This document shows positions 32,901 through 45,720 of a stretch of DNA of 64,000 nt, piece by piece. The translations under genes and the position numbers were made by a program. Numbering within the stretch: the first letter of the stretch is position 1; the number at the start of each line of letters is the position of its first letter. The stretch is from Valencia hispanica (lineage: Eukaryota; Chordata; Actinopteri; Cyprinodontiformes; Valenciidae), in contig OY747716.1 of the NCBI GenBank assembly GCA_963556495.2, positions 49,217,318-49,281,317 of the forward strand, given 5' to 3'. The notes beneath the pieces are model-generated. The model was not told the DNA's origin. It searched no databases and saw only the letters and a program-made list of their open reading frames with translations.

Positions 32901-35900
32901 TCTCTATCAGCCTGTAGAACCTCCATCAGCCTGTAGAACCTCCATCAGCCTATAGAACCTCCTCCATCAGCCTATAGAACCTCCATCAGCCTGTAGAACC
33001 TCCATCAGCCTATAGAACCCCCTCCATCAGCCTGTAGAACCTCCTCCATTGTCCTGTAGAACCTCCATCAGACAATACAACCTCTTCTATCATCCTGTAG
33101 TACCTCCATCAACCTATAGAACCTTCTCTATCAACCTGCAGAACCTCCATCAGCCTGTTAGAACCTCCATCAGCCTATAGAACCTCCTCCATCAGCCTAT
33201 AGAACCTCCATCAGCCTGTAGAACCTCCTTCAGCCTGTAGAACCTCCATCAGCCTGTAGAACCTCCTTCAGCCTGTAGAACCTTTATCAGCCTGTAGAAC
33301 CTTTATCAGCCTGTAGAACCTCCATCAGCCTGTAGAACCTCCATCAGCCTGTAGAACCTCTATCAGCCTGTAGAACCTCCATAAGCCTACAGAACCTCCA
33401 TCAGCTTGTAGAACCTCCTCCATTATCCTGCAGAACCCCCATAAGCCTGTAGAACCTCCATCAACCTATAGAACCTCCTCCATTGACCTGTAGAACCTTC
33501 CACAGCCTGTAGAGCATCATCTGGTGTATTGTAGAACCTCAATTATCCTGTAGGACCTCCTCCATTATCCTGTAGAGCCTCCTCCAGCAACCTATAGAAC
33601 CTCCTCCATTATCCTGTAGAACCTCCTCCAGCAACCTATAGAACCTCCTCCATCAACCTATAGAACCTCCTCCATTATCCCATAGAACCTTCCACAGCCT
33701 ATAAAGCATCCTCTGTTGTATTGTAGAACCTCAAATATCCCGTAGAACCTCCTCCATTTTCCTGTCGAACCTCATCCATTATCCTGTAGAACCTCCATCA
33801 GCCTGAAGAACATCTTCCATTATCTTGTAGAACCTCCATGAGCTTGTAGAACCTCTTCCATGAGCCAGTAGAACCTCCTCCATCCATCTGTAGAACCTGC
33901 AATATCCTGTAGAACCTCCATCAGCCTATTGAACCTCCTCCATCAGCCTGTAGAACCTCCTCCATTATCCTGTAGAACCTCCATCAATGTATAGAATCTC
34001 CTCCATTATCCTGTAGAACCTCCATCAATGTATAGAACCTCCTCCATTATCCTGTAGAACCTCCATCAATGTATAGAACCTCCTCCATCATCCTGCAGAA
34101 CCACCATAAACCTGTAAAACCTCCATAAGTCTGTTGAACATCCTCCATAAGCCAATAGAACCTCTTCTATCAGACTGTAGTACCGCCATTAGCCTGTAGA
34201 ACCTCCTCCATTATCCGGCAGAACCCCCATAAGCCTGTAGAACCTCCATCAGCCTTCAGAACGTTCATAAGCCTGCTAAACCTCCTCCATTCTCTTTTAG
34301 AACCTCCGCCATCAACCTATGGAACATCCTCCAATGTCATGTAGAACCTCCATCAGCCGGTAGAACATCTTCCATTATCCTATAGAACCTCATCAGCCTG
34401 TAAAACCTCCATCATCCTACAAAACTTCCATCAGCCTGTAGAACCTCCATCAGCCTGTAGAACATCTTCCATTATCCTATAGAACCTCAATCAGCCTGTA
34501 GAACCTCCATGATCCTAGAGAACCTCAATCAGCCTGCAGAACCTCCATCAGCCTCCAGAACCTTCATCAGCCTGAAGTACCTCCATCAGCCTGCAGAACC
34601 TCCATCAGGCTGCAGAACCTCCATAAGCCTGCAGATCCTCCAAAAGCCTACAGAACCTCAATCAGCCTACAGAACCTCCATCAGCCTGCAGAACATCTTC
34701 CATTATCTTGCAGAAACTCAATCAGCCTGCAGAACCTCCATAAGCCTACAGAACCTCAATCAGCCTACAGAACCTCCATCAGCCTGTAGAACTTTCTCTA
34801 TTATCCTACAGAACCTCCATAAGCCTGTAGTACCTCCCTCTGCCAGCGGAACCTCCAAAAGCCTGTAGAACCTCCATCAGCCTGCAGAACCTCTTCCATT
34901 ATCCGGTAGAACCTCCTCCATCAACCTATAGAACCTCCTCCATTCCCCCTAGAACATCCTCCAGTATCCTGTAGAACATTCCACAGCCTGTAGAACATCC
35001 TCTGTTGTATTTTAGAACCTCAATTATCTTGTAGAACCTCCTCCATTCTCCTGTAGAACCTCCTCCAGTATCCTGTAGAACCTTTCACAGCCTGTAGAGC
35101 ATCCTATGTTGTATTTTAGAACCTCAATTATCTTGTAGAACCTCCTCAATTATCCTATAGAACCTCCATCAACCTATAGAAACTGCTCCATTATCCTGCA
35201 GAACCTCCATCACCCTGTAGAACATTCATCAGCCTGCAGAACCTCCATCAGCCTGCAGAACATCTTCCATTATCTTGTAGAACCTCAATCAGCCTGCAGA
35301 ACCTCCATCAGCCTGTAGAACCTCCTCCATTATCCTGTAGAACCTCCTCCATCAACCTATAAATCCTCCTCCATCATCCTGCAGAACCTCCATCAACCTG
35401 TATGACCTCCATAAGCCTGTTCAACATCCTCCATAAGCCTATAGAACCTCCTCTATCAGACTGTAGAACCGCCATCAGCCTTTAGAACCTCCTCCATCAG
35501 ACTGTAGAACCTTCATCAACTGGTAGAACCTCCAAAAGCCTGTTAAACATCCTCCATAAGCCTATAGAACCTCCTCTATCAGACTGTAGTACCGCCATCA
35601 ACCTGCAAATAATCCTCCATTATCCTGTAGAACCTCCATAAACCTATAGAACCTCCTCCATTAGCCTGTAGAACCTCCATCAGCCTGTAGAACCTCCATC
35701 AGCCTGTAGAACCCCTTCCATCAGCCTGTAGAACCTCCATTAACCGGTAGAACATCCATCAGCCAATATAACCTTCTCTATCAGCCTGTAGAACCTCCAT
35801 CAGCCTGTAGAACCTCCATCAGCCTATAGAACCTCCTCCATCAGCCTATAGAACCTCCATCAGCCTGTAGAACCTCCATCAGCCTATAGAACCCCCTCCA

Positions 35901-36122
35901 TCAGCCTGTAGAGCCTCCTCCATTGTCCTGTAGAACCTCCATCAGACAATACAATCTCCTCCATCATCCTGTAGTACCTCCATCAACCTATAGAACCTTC
36001 TCTATCAACCTGCAGAACCTCCATCAACCTGTAGAACATCCATAAGCTTGTTGAACATCCTCCATAAGCCTATAGACCCTCCTCCATCAGCCTGTAGAAC
36101 CTCCATCACCCTGTAGAACGTC
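29956..36122. repeat. 19-bp minisatellite (AGAACCTCCATCAGCCTGT), ~6.2 kb
   Basis: The unit agaacctccatcagcctgt is very regular from 29975 to about 30660, then diverges into 19- and 22-base variants (for example with 'ctcctccattatcctgtag'). A segment of about 2.7 kb is duplicated within the array: sequence from about 30700 to 32880 recurs from about 33375 to 35760 with small indels. Open frames at 31777 and 34509 are repeat artefacts. Confidence 0.95.
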
Positions 36123-36187
36123 CTGCCAACACCATGCATGCTTGGTCTGTGGTGTTTGTGCTGATCTGCTGTGTCTGGTTCCCAGCA

Positions 36188-36478
36188 TCTTGGTTCTTCC
36201 CATCCTGGTTCCGTCCACCATGGTTCTGCCCATCCTGGTTCCGTCCATCATGGTTCCGTCCATCTTGGTTCTGTCCATCATGGTTCCGTCCATCTTGGTT
36301 CCGTCCATCTTGGTTCCGGCCATCCTGGTTCCGTCCATCATGGTTCCGTCCATCTTGGTTCTGTCCATCATGGTTCCGTCCATCTTGGTTCCGTCCATCT
36401 TGGTTCTGCCCATCCTGGTTCCGTCCATCATGGTTCCGTCCATCTTGGTTCCGTCCATCTTGGTTCTGTCCATCCTGG
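36188..36478. repeat. 15-bp minisatellite (CCATCTTGGTTCCGT)
   Basis: About 19 units of 'ccatcttggttccgt' and close variants are present. As 15 is a multiple of three, all frames stay open on both strands (for example PSWFR or MDGTK repeats). These are artefacts. Confidence 0.95.
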
Positions 36479-37334
36479 CTGCAGAAGTCTTGTCCTTCAT
36501 TCAGATGCAACTCTGCTAACATCAGTCTTGCCGCCATCTTGTTTCTCCTGCAACCCTTCCAAGCAGCCATACTGGTTCAGGTTCATGACCTTTAACCTTT
36601 AACTTGCTAACTGCGGCCTGTAGAACCTCCGTTGGAGATCTAGGGTTCGAACAGATTCCTGCTCGTGGCTTTTTGCTCAGATGTTGGGAACCAAGCAATG
36701 ACCCAGCGGAACCAGTGCTGTTGTTAATGAAAGGTGAATATGTGGTAGAGGTCAGGGGTCAGAGGTGGTATAGTTCCTTCACAGCCAGTCCTGATGTCGT
36801 CTCTCTGTCCGTCCTGCTTCAATCAGAGAATAACAAGGCGGATCCTCAGAGGGTTTTCTTCTTCGCCTCGACTCGCCCCGGCAGGTTAAGAGACAAACAC
36901 CTCCGTTGTCGTTCCCTCACATTCCTGCGCTGAGTGTGTGTTGGCAGAGTGATGACAGGGAGCAGAAAACACACCCTGAGGACACACACTCCGTCTAAAT
37001 GTGTGTGTGACGAAGCCACAGCGGTAATTAATCATAATGTGCGGCTATTGATCGGCTGCTTTCTTTCTTCTCCAGCTGCTCGATCAATGACTCTAACGCT
37101 TCGGTCCTGAAGGGACCTTCTGAAGGGACTATGGCAGGGTTCCTCATTATCAGTCAATCTTTCAGTCCATGCCTTAACACCTGCCTTGCTATGTCCACGA
37201 CCAGAACCAGAACCAGAACCAGAACCAGCTTTATTGGCCAGGATGCTGTGCTCTGAAGTTAAAGATCTGGTGCTTAGAACCTTAGAACAAGTGATACTTA
37301 GCGCCTCAGTATGTCCCTGATCTGTTGGAGGTCC
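36479..37334. other. unique intron sequence with a candidate conserved AT/homeobox-like patch
   Basis: Between two minisatellites lies non-repetitive sequence. The part 36880-37110 stands out: 'agcggtaattaatcataatg' (37018-37040), then 'gcggctattgatcggctgc' and 'gctcgatcaatgactctaac'. It has TAATTA and ATTGATC-type words and no repeat structure. Inference: possible enhancer. No coding signal is seen. Confidence 0.35.
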
Positions 37335-39035
37335 AGAGCTCTACCCAGACCATCAGGTTCTACCCAGACCATCAGGTTCTACCCAAACCATCAGGTTCTA
37401 CCCAGACCATCTGGTTCTACCCAAACCATCAGGTTCTACCCAAACCATCAGGTTCTACCCAGACCATCTGGTTCTTCTACCCAAATCATCAGGTTCTTCT
37501 ACCCAAATCATCAGGTTCTTCTAACCAAATCATCAGGTTCTACCCAGACCATCAGGTTCTACCCAAACCATCAGGTTCTACCCAAACCATCAGGTTCTAC
37601 CCAAACCATCAGGTTCTACCCAGACCATCAGGTTCTACCCAAACCATCAGGTTCTACCCAGACCATCTGGTTCTTCTACCCAAATCATCAGGTTCCTCTA
37701 CCCAAACCATCAGGTTCTACCCAGACCATCAGGTTCTACCCAAACCATCAGGTTCTACCCAGACCATCAGGTTCTACCCAGACCATCTGGTTCTTCTACC
37801 CAAATCATCAGGTTCCTCTACCCAAACCATCAGGTTCTACCCAAACCATCAGGTTCTACCCAGACCATCAGGTTCTACCCAGACCATCAGGTTCTACCCA
37901 AACCATCAGGTTCTACCCAGACCATCAGGTTCTACCCAGACCGTCGGGTTCTACCAAGAGCATTAGGTTTTACCCAGACCATCAGGTTCTTCTACCGAGA
38001 CGATCTGGTTATTCTACCCAAACCATCAGGTTCCTCTACCCAAACCATCAGGTTCTACCCAGACAATCAGGTTCTACCCAGACCATCAGGTTCTACCCAA
38101 ATCATCATGTTCTACCCAGACCATCAGGTTCTACCAAGAGCATTAGGTTCTACCCAGACCATCAGGTTCTACCCAGACCATCTGGTTCTTCTACCCAAAT
38201 CATCAGGTTCTTCTAACCAAATCATCAGGTTCCTCTACCCAAACCATTAGGTTCTACCCAAACCATCAGGTTCTACCCAAACCATCAGGTTCTACCCAGA
38301 CCGTCAGGTTCTACCAAGAGCATTAGGTTCTACCCAGACCATCAGGTTCTACCCAGACCATCTGGTTCTTCTACCCAAATCATCAGGTTCTTCTAACCAA
38401 ATCATCAGGTTCCTCTACCCAAACCATCAGGTTCTACCCAGACCATCAGGTTCTACCCAGACCATCTGGTTCTTCTACCCAAATCATCAGGTTCTTCTAA
38501 CCAAATCATCAGGTTCCTATACCCAAACCATCAGGTTCTACCCAGACCATCAGGTTCTACCCAAACCATCAGGTTCTACCCAGACCATCAGGTTCTACCC
38601 AGACCGTCGGGTTCTACCAAGAGCATTAGGTTTTACCCAGACCATCAGGTTCTTCTACCCAGACGATCTGGTTATTCTACCCAAACCATCAGGTTCCTCT
38701 ACCCAAACCATCATGTTCTACCCAACCCATCAGGTTCCTCTACCCAAATCATAATGTTCTACCCAAACCATCAGGTTCTACCCAGACCATCAGGTTCTAC
38801 CCAGACCATCAGGTTCCTCTACCCAAATCATCATGTTCTTCTAACCAAACCATCAGGTTCTACCCAGACCATCAGGTTCTACCCAGACCGTCAGGTTCTA
38901 CCAAGAGCATTAGGTTCTTCTACCCAAATCATCAGGTTCTTCTACCCAAATCATCAGGTTCTTCTAACCAAATCATCAGGTTCCTCTACCCAAACCATTA
39001 GGTTCTACCCAAACCATCAGGTTCTTCTATAAAGA
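37335..39035. repeat. 19-bp minisatellite (TTCTACCCAGACCATCAGG)
   Basis: About 85-90 units of 'ttctacccagaccatcagg' alternate with 'aaaccatcagg' and 'ttcttctacccaaatcatc' variants, with rare units 'aagagcattagg'. Longer blocks recur, for example 37880-38040 and 38560-38710. Open frames up to 301 codons come from the stop-poor unit. Confidence 0.95.
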
Positions 39036-39594
39036 CCAACATGTCCAGCTTGTTGTTTAGAGCTCTGCTGAAAGAGTTCTCTGTCCTTTCTCTAGTTTAT
39101 TATTATGGGGTGTTTGTTTCTGCCTCCTGAAGCTCTAGATGATGTTCCTCAGACAGCGGTTCTGCAGAAACCGACCCCCTCTGTGCTCTGTGAGCTGCTG
39201 CTGATCAGACCCTTAGCAGCAGGAAACAGTGTCAGGATGAAATGTCACACTTTCTTTCATTTCTCCCCGATGTTGTTGCAGCTGTTGCCATGGTTACAGA
39301 GACCTCGCCGCGACGGTCCTGATAAAAGCATGTGTTGAAACCTGAGCGGAGGTTGTGACCTGCAACCTTTGGGAGGGGGGTCGGCGGGTCGCCGTGGGCC
39401 TGCTGATGTTGCCATGGAGACGGGTATTTCCTGCAGCGCGAGCTCAGATGGAGCGTGACTTTTTTAGGATGTGCTTACTTCCTGTTGAGCTGGTGCTATG
39501 GCTCCAGACTGGACGTTTCTACCGTCTCTAACGATTCAGAGAATATGAGCCTGAAAAGAAAGATGAAACATAGAAGGAGGGATGATGAAAGAAG
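39036..39594. other. unique intron sequence, no feature seen
   Basis: This is non-repetitive sequence between the 19-bp array and an RTE-like LINE fragment. No coding or regulatory feature can be supported. Confidence 0.5.
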
Positions 39595-40180
39595 GAGATG
39601 CAGTACTACCCAGTAACCTGCTGGTGGGCTTTAAGCCTCCTTCACCTGGTATGTTCTTCCCAACAGATCAGAAGGTGGCTTCACCTTCACCTCCTCAACA
39701 TCCACATCACAAATGTGGATTGGAAATCGAAAGTCCCAAGACCTGTGCTGCAGTTCTGTGAGGGTAAAGATCTGGTTCACTGTTCCATGGTCAGCTCGAC
39801 AATTCTGCTGGAACCAAGGTTTGATCCTTGTCGGGTGGAGCACCTTTTCCTTTCCCAGGGAGGCTGAGAAAGGTACTCCATCCATGGTTGGAACAAACTC
39901 TTTGTTTGGGACCATCACCCAGGTCTGCCTCTCCACAGGTGATGTGGAGGTCTTTCAACCATGACAGCTCCACAATGTCCAGAACGTTTTATAACACCAC
40001 GATCTCACCAAGGAAGGTTTTATGTCCTCACATGAGGAGGAGCCTTCACCAAGAACCAAGAACCTACAGAAACCATCCAGGTTCTGCTGGTGGCCTTCAT
40101 CCAACGAGAGGAGGGAGTAACAACAAGTCCCTTCCAAAGTTACTAGTAGTGAGGTTCTTTCCACTGGTTCCTTTTAAACG
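39595..40180 (-). mobile_element. non-LTR retrotransposon fragment, RTE-like (minus strand)
   Basis: On the minus strand the fragment encodes RQTWVMVPNKE, then pieces resembling SLPGKV, TNQ/VNQIFTLTELQHRSWDF and FPIHICDVDVEE. These line up in order with the RT domain of a common fish LINE, which I recall as WQTWVMVP, GITLLSLPGKV, TTDQLFTL and HPVYMCFVDLEKAYD. Several frameshifts and substitutions break it. Similarity to the opposite strand explains the plus-strand open frames. The clade is RTE-like by these motifs but not certain. Confidence 0.7.
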
Positions 40181-40371
40181 ATGTGATTAAAACCATGAAA
40201 CTCAGGAGTAAATTCAACCATTGATCTAAAACCTGGTAACCTGTCTCGCTTTAAACTGAGCCACAGGGTTCAAACGTCAGGAATAATAGGAGCAGATGAA
40301 ACAAACCGGATCATTGGATGAATTTATGTGGATGAAACTGGCCTGATTGTTGAATGAATCTGAGCGGAAAA

Positions 40372-42218
40372 AACTAACCCGATCATCGGATGAAACGGAC
40401 CGGAACATCGAATGAAATGGACCCAATCATCGGATGAAACGGAGCCGATCATCGGATGAAACGGACCCGATCATCGGATGAAACGGACCGGATCATCGAA
40501 TGAAACGGACCGGATCATCGGATGAAACGGACCGGATCATCGGATGAATTTATGTGAATGAAACTGGCCTGATTGTTGAATGAATCTGAGCGGATAAAAC
40601 TAACCCTATCACCAGATGAAACGGACTGGATTATCGGATGAATTTATGTGAATGAAACTGGCCTGATTGTTGAATGAATCTGAGCGGATAAAACTAACCC
40701 TATCACCAGATGAAACGGACCCGATCATCGGATGAAACGGACCCGATCATCGGATGAAACGGACCCGATCATCGAATGAAACGGACCCGATCATCGGATG
40801 AAACGGACCCAATCATTGGATGAAACGGACCGGAACATCGAATGAAACGGACAGGATCATCGGATGAAACGGACAGGATCATCGAATGAAACGGACCGGA
40901 ACATCGAATGAAACGGACCCGATCATTGGATGAAACGGACCCGATCATCGGATGAAACGGACCCAATCATTGGATGAAACGGACCGGAACATCGAATGAA
41001 ACGGACCCGATCATCGGATGAAACGGACCCGATCATCGAATGAAACGGACAGGATCATCGGATGAAACGGACCCAATCATCGAATGAAACGGACAGGATC
41101 ATCGAATGAAATGGACCCAATCATCGGATGAAACGGACCCGATCATCGGATGAAACGGACCCGATCATCGGATGAAACGGACCGGATCATCGGATGAAAC
41201 GGACCGGATCATCGAATGAAACGGACCCGATCATCGGATGAAACGGACCCGATCATTGGATGAAACGGACCGGATCATCGAATGAAACGGACCGGATCAT
41301 CGGATGAAACGGACCCGATCATCGGATGAAACGGACCGGATCATCGGATGAAACGGACCGGATCATCGGATGAAACGGACCGGATCATCGAATGAAACGG
41401 ACCCGATCATCGGATGAAACAGACCCGATCATTGGATGAAACGGATCGGATCATCGGATGAAACGGACCGGATCATCGGATGAAACGGATCGGATCATTG
41501 GATGAATCTGAGCGGATGAAACGGACCGGATCATCGGATGAAACGGACCGGATCATCGGATGAAACGGACCGGATCATTGAATGAAACGGACCGGATCAT
41601 TGAATGAAATGGATCGGATCATTGGATGAATGTGAGCGGATGAAACGGACCGGATCATCGGATGAAACGGATCGGATCATCGGATGAATCTGAGCGGATG
41701 AAACGGACCGGATCATCGGATAAAACGGACCGGATCATCGGATGGAACGGATCAGATCATTGGATGAAATGGACCGGATCATTGGACGAATCTGAGCGGA
41801 TGAAACGGACCGGATCATCGGATGAAACGGACCGGATCATCGGATGAAACGGACCGGATCATCGAATGAAACGGACCGGATCATCGGATGGAACGGATCG
41901 GATCATAGGATGAAACGGACCGGATCATCGGATGGAACGGACCGGATCATCGGATGGAACGGATCAGATCATCGGATGAAACGGACCGGATCATCGAATG
42001 AAACGGATCAGATCATCGAATGAAATGGATCAGATCATTGGATTAATCTGAGCGGATGAAACGGACCGGATCATCGGATGAAACGGATCGGATCATAGGA
42101 TGAAACGGACCGGATCATCGGATGGAACGGACCGGATCATCGGATGGAACGGATCAGATCATTGGATGAAACGGACCGGATCATCGGATGGAACGGATCA
42201 GATCATTGGATGAATCTG
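40372..42218. repeat. 22-bp minisatellite (GATGAAACGGACCGGATCATCG)
   Basis: About 80 units carry variants at the 'accgga/acccga/acagga' position. Three longer units with 'gaatttatgtgaatgaaact' and 'gattgttgaatgaatctgag' occur at the left end, and 'gaatctgagcg' inserts recur further on. No coding function is likely. Confidence 0.95.
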
Positions 42219-42284
42219 AGTTATCAGAAAGCAGATCAATGAGAAGAAGAAGAAGTTAGAGTTCTTCAGTCTGGGATTGCATCT

Positions 42285-42475
42285 TCTAATCTAGGGGTCA
42301 GCAGCTGTGGTGTTCTGTGACATTTAGATGTGTCCCTGGTCCAGCACACCTGAGTCAAATGGCTGAATGACGCTCAGTCAGGTTCTCAGAGTCCGGCTGA
42401 AGACCAGATTATGGGACTCAGGTGTGTTGAAGCCGAGAGATCTACAGCAGGACTGGAGTTCCTCTTCCAATCCAT
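42285..42475. repeat. dispersed teleost repeat (hAT-MITE-like phrases)
   Basis: 'ccagcacacctgagtcaaat', 'actcaggtgtgttgaag' and 'acagcaggactggagttcc' are phrases of a very common short interspersed fish repeat. I could not define its ends or a target duplication here. Confidence 0.55.
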
Positions 42476-43389
42476 TATAATCTATCATCTGCTCCTCTTC
42501 ATCACTCTCTCTCTCTGCAGAGGCTCGCTCGCCCTCTAGTTCTGATCAGGAAATTGACCCATTTGTGGTTCTGACCTCTTAAAGTGTTGTGTTCTCCAGC
42601 TGTTTTTTTATCCCTGCTTCATAATAGACAGACCAGTTAAACTAAGATGATACACACAGACACACACACACAGACACACACACACACACAGAGTCTTGTT
42701 GTTTTGGGGTCGCCGGCGTTGGATCACCAGCTGAATGTTAACGACGCTCTCTGGGCTTCAGAACATTTTCTCTAGAAACACCTCAGAGGTTCCGGATCTC
42801 TGAACCCACCTCACACACCAGAACCGTTCTGGGTAACTGGTTCTGGTGAGCTCTGTCGAATAAAATGTTCCACAGAGGAGCTTCATTGAGCCAAACAGAG
42901 CAGACTCTCCCTTTAATGGGAGGCCAGCTGGGTGAGAGTAAAAAGTGAGATTAGAAAGGTTCAGATTAAAATAATCCAGATTATAATCTTCAAGATGAAA
43001 TTTTGACCTGAAGAAAGAAAATGAGACATCTGTCCTTGAGAGTCCCACTGACCCAGAATCAGGTCCTCAGACAAACCCACCAGAACGGCTGGTCACATGT
43101 TCAATCCAACACGCCAAGTTCCCCGAGGAACATGACGCTGACCCAAGGCCCGTCTGGAGGGGTGCAGAACATGTACAGGAACCCACTACAGAACCACTTG
43201 GACCTTAACCCGATCAAGACTGTGGAGATCATGGTTCCAGAGATCACACACTGCCTCTCCACCATATCCTCAACAACAGTGGAACCACTCTTTGGACTGG
43301 GGGTGTTCCGATTCACCATAAATCGATTAACTGCAATGTGAAACTTGCTAAATCGATGGCGATTGGCTCTTTACTCCTGGTCACCACCT
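42476..43389. other. intron sequence, no feature seen
   Basis: This is unique-looking sequence with a short CA tract (42654-42692). Short open frames near 42758-43341 on both strands show no family resemblance. Confidence 0.5.
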
Positions 43390-43757
43390 TTTGTGTTGAG
43401 CCTTTCCTTAAACCTTCTTAGGTTAAAACTATCTAGTCATTTCTTGTGCTTTCTTCTTTGCCTCCCTTTCTGTTTTCCCCTGGCCATTGTTCTTCCCTGC
43501 TCATCTGCTGCTCATTTTCCAATCTCCTTCTGCTCCCCCTTTCTCACCTGCGTCTGCTTGGGTCTAATTGGTTCTCTGGTTAGTCATGTCGCTCCTCAGT
43601 GTGTTTAAGCTCTCAGCTTTTCTCAGTTCCTCACTGGTTTCTTGTCAAAGCTTCCATTTCCTGCTCTTTGTGTTTTTCATTCTGCCATAACCTGTACGTT
43701 CCCTGTTCTTTAATTTAATTAAATCCTGCTGCATTTGGGTCCCTCCCCAAACATGAC
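43390..43757 (+). mobile_element. truncated LTR-type repeat, relative of the solo LTR at 27118
   Basis: It shares 'cacctgcgtctgct', 'ctaattggt', 'aaatcctgctgcatttgggt' and 'ccaaacatgaca' with the 3' half of the solo LTR at 27118-27727, in the same orientation. The 5' part is missing or too divergent to recognise. Confidence 0.6.
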
Positions 43758-44658
43758 ACATGACAATGTGTTGGTTAATTTGTGGTTTGACATGAACAAA
43801 ACACAGGACATCAGTTGGTTTGGATACTTCAATTAATGGAAACTGAAGGATTTAAGAGTAGAAAGTAGCTATGGAAGGAATGAAGAAAAAACCTTAAATG
43901 GGGAAAAGATATGTAACAAAATTAATTGTTTTAAAATTGGCTCTGATCTCCAGGAACCATGAAGGCTGGAAGGTCTGAGACCTGAGGAGAGGTCTGCTCG
44001 GTCAGCTCCTGCTTCCACCCACAGGGGGGCGCTGTGCTCCACTAGAGGGTGCTGGAGGGCCCGCCCTGACCCACTAACACCCTCAGCCCAATTATCTGGG
44101 TGTGACCAGGCTCATCTAATGTGTCAGCTATCATCTGGCTAGCCTCACAGTTAGCCGTCAGCTAACACCCTGATCCTGAGAAGTGATTGGACGAGACGTG
44201 ATGACACGCCTAGCAGCTCCCAGCAGGCCTCGCAGGCGAGGGAGCGAGACGTGACGAGACAGAGACACACGCTGTCCAGCACACACACAGGGACAACAGG
44301 ACGAGACAGAGACCTCACTGGTGGACAGGAGGTCCATTCAGTCACATCGGTTCTAAAGAGTTCTGCTTGGAGTCAAACTGAAGAAACACAGATTCTGTAA
44401 AGAACCACAGTCTCTCTGCTTTCTCCAGAACCGGGACTCCAGAACCGGGACTCCAGAACCAGTCTGTCCAAACTATCCTGGTGGACTCCTGATTCTGAAG
44501 GCTCCGTTAGAGTCTAAGAGAATGTAAAACATGCTCTGTAGCTGTGTGTGTAAACTGTGATCTCCAGCAGGAACCGAACCAGCATCAGGGTTAGCACACC
44601 AAGCTAACTCGCCTGCGGCCAAACATGAATAATGCAGCACTTAGCCTGCTGCCTCTGG

Positions 44659-44661
<3 letters not shown>
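43758..44661. other. intron sequence, no feature seen
   Basis: This is unique-looking sequence. The part 44160-44300 is CpG-rich with repeated 'gacgtgacgagacag'-type words. No coding signal is seen. Confidence 0.5.

Positions 44662-44741
<80 letters not shown>
44662..44741. repeat. (GT)n microsatellite
   Basis: This is a GT tract of about 80 bases. It is followed at 44760-44830 by an AT-rich non-repetitive patch. Confidence 0.95.
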
Positions 44742-44745
<4 letters not shown>

Positions 44746-44867
44746 CTGGCTGCACTCGAGGCTGTCTGCATGACGGCATTAGAATAATATGCTAATTACT
44801 AATAATTACCCTGTAACATACACACTGATTATCTGACCCTCCTCATCCTCACTCTGGCTGCAGCTCC

Positions 44868-45030
44868 TCCAGGCGAGGAGGAGGAGGAAGAGGAGGAGGA
44901 GGAGGAGGAGGAGGAGGAGGAGGTGGAGGAGGAGGAGGAGGAGGAGGAGGAGGAGGAGGAGGAGGAGGAAGAGGAAGAGGAAGAGGAAGAGGAAGAGGAA
45001 GAGGAGGAGGAGGAGGAGGAGGAGGAGACC
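44868..45030. repeat. (GGA)n purine tract
   Basis: This is GGA/GAA repeat over about 160 bases, purine-only on the plus strand except for single breaks. Poly-Ser, poly-Leu and poly-Pro frames on the minus strand are artefacts. Such tracts can adopt triplex structure. Confidence 0.95.
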
Positions 45031-45720
45031 TGCAACCTGATGAAGACTCCACATCAGCAGAGCAGGAGATAGTACCTCATCCTGGTTCTGGTTCTGGTGG
45101 AGGTTACTTCTGGATGAACCCAGCCGGCTTCCTCACACAGAAACCTCCTCTCGACTCCTGAACCGGGTCAGAACTGGACCGAACCAGTGAGTGGACCTGA
45201 ATGTGAAGCTATGACTGGATTCTATAAATGTGTATGAAGGGGAGCTGCACAGAAAGCCAGAACTCTGGACCAGAACCTGTGGACGGGTCCCTGGGGAGCC
45301 AGTCTACCTGTCCTGCTGGACACTCGGGATCCAAACAGAAAACCATCAGAACCAAACACAGCCCGACAGAACCACTGTTAGAACCATCAAGTTGTCTCCA
45401 TTTTGCTCTTTGCTTATCAAGAGGTTCTGTGTGGTTCTGGAGTCTGGACTGAAACAGGAACCTTCGGGGTCTCCAAGAAACCCGATTCCAGAAAACATGA
45501 ATAATCCCCTTTAATCTACTAAATGAGGGATGGAAATGTCAGGGACAAAAACTCCATCTGATGAAGAGTCTGTTCCTCATCCTCCTCACCCGGAAATCAA
45601 TAGGTCATCTGTCAGAGACAGAATGGTCGGCCCCCTCTGGACCCTCCCCCAACGCGGTAGAACCAGAACAGAACTCTCTCAGGCAAACAGGAGAACATCA
45701 GAACAAGGCTGCACACACCA
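45031..45720. other. intron sequence, no feature seen
   Basis: This is unique-looking sequence rich in CAGAACC/GGTTCTG words, leading directly into the next minisatellite. Confidence 0.5.

Noticed and set aside
29956..36122. CRISPR-like array of regular repeats
   Set aside because: The spacers are not unique and the units are contiguous 19-22-bp tandem repeats in a vertebrate intron. No cas genes are possible here.
36087..36602. Overlapping open frames of 125-154 codons on both strands
   Set aside because: These come from the 15-bp repeat, which is a multiple of three and stop-free. All frames are open.
37311..38216. 301-codon open frame
   Set aside because: It is a translation of the 19-bp minisatellite and has no other support.
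39598..40190. Plus-strand open frames as a possible gene
   Set aside because: The opposite strand matches the order of motifs of a non-LTR reverse transcriptase; the plus frames are shadows of that decayed LINE.
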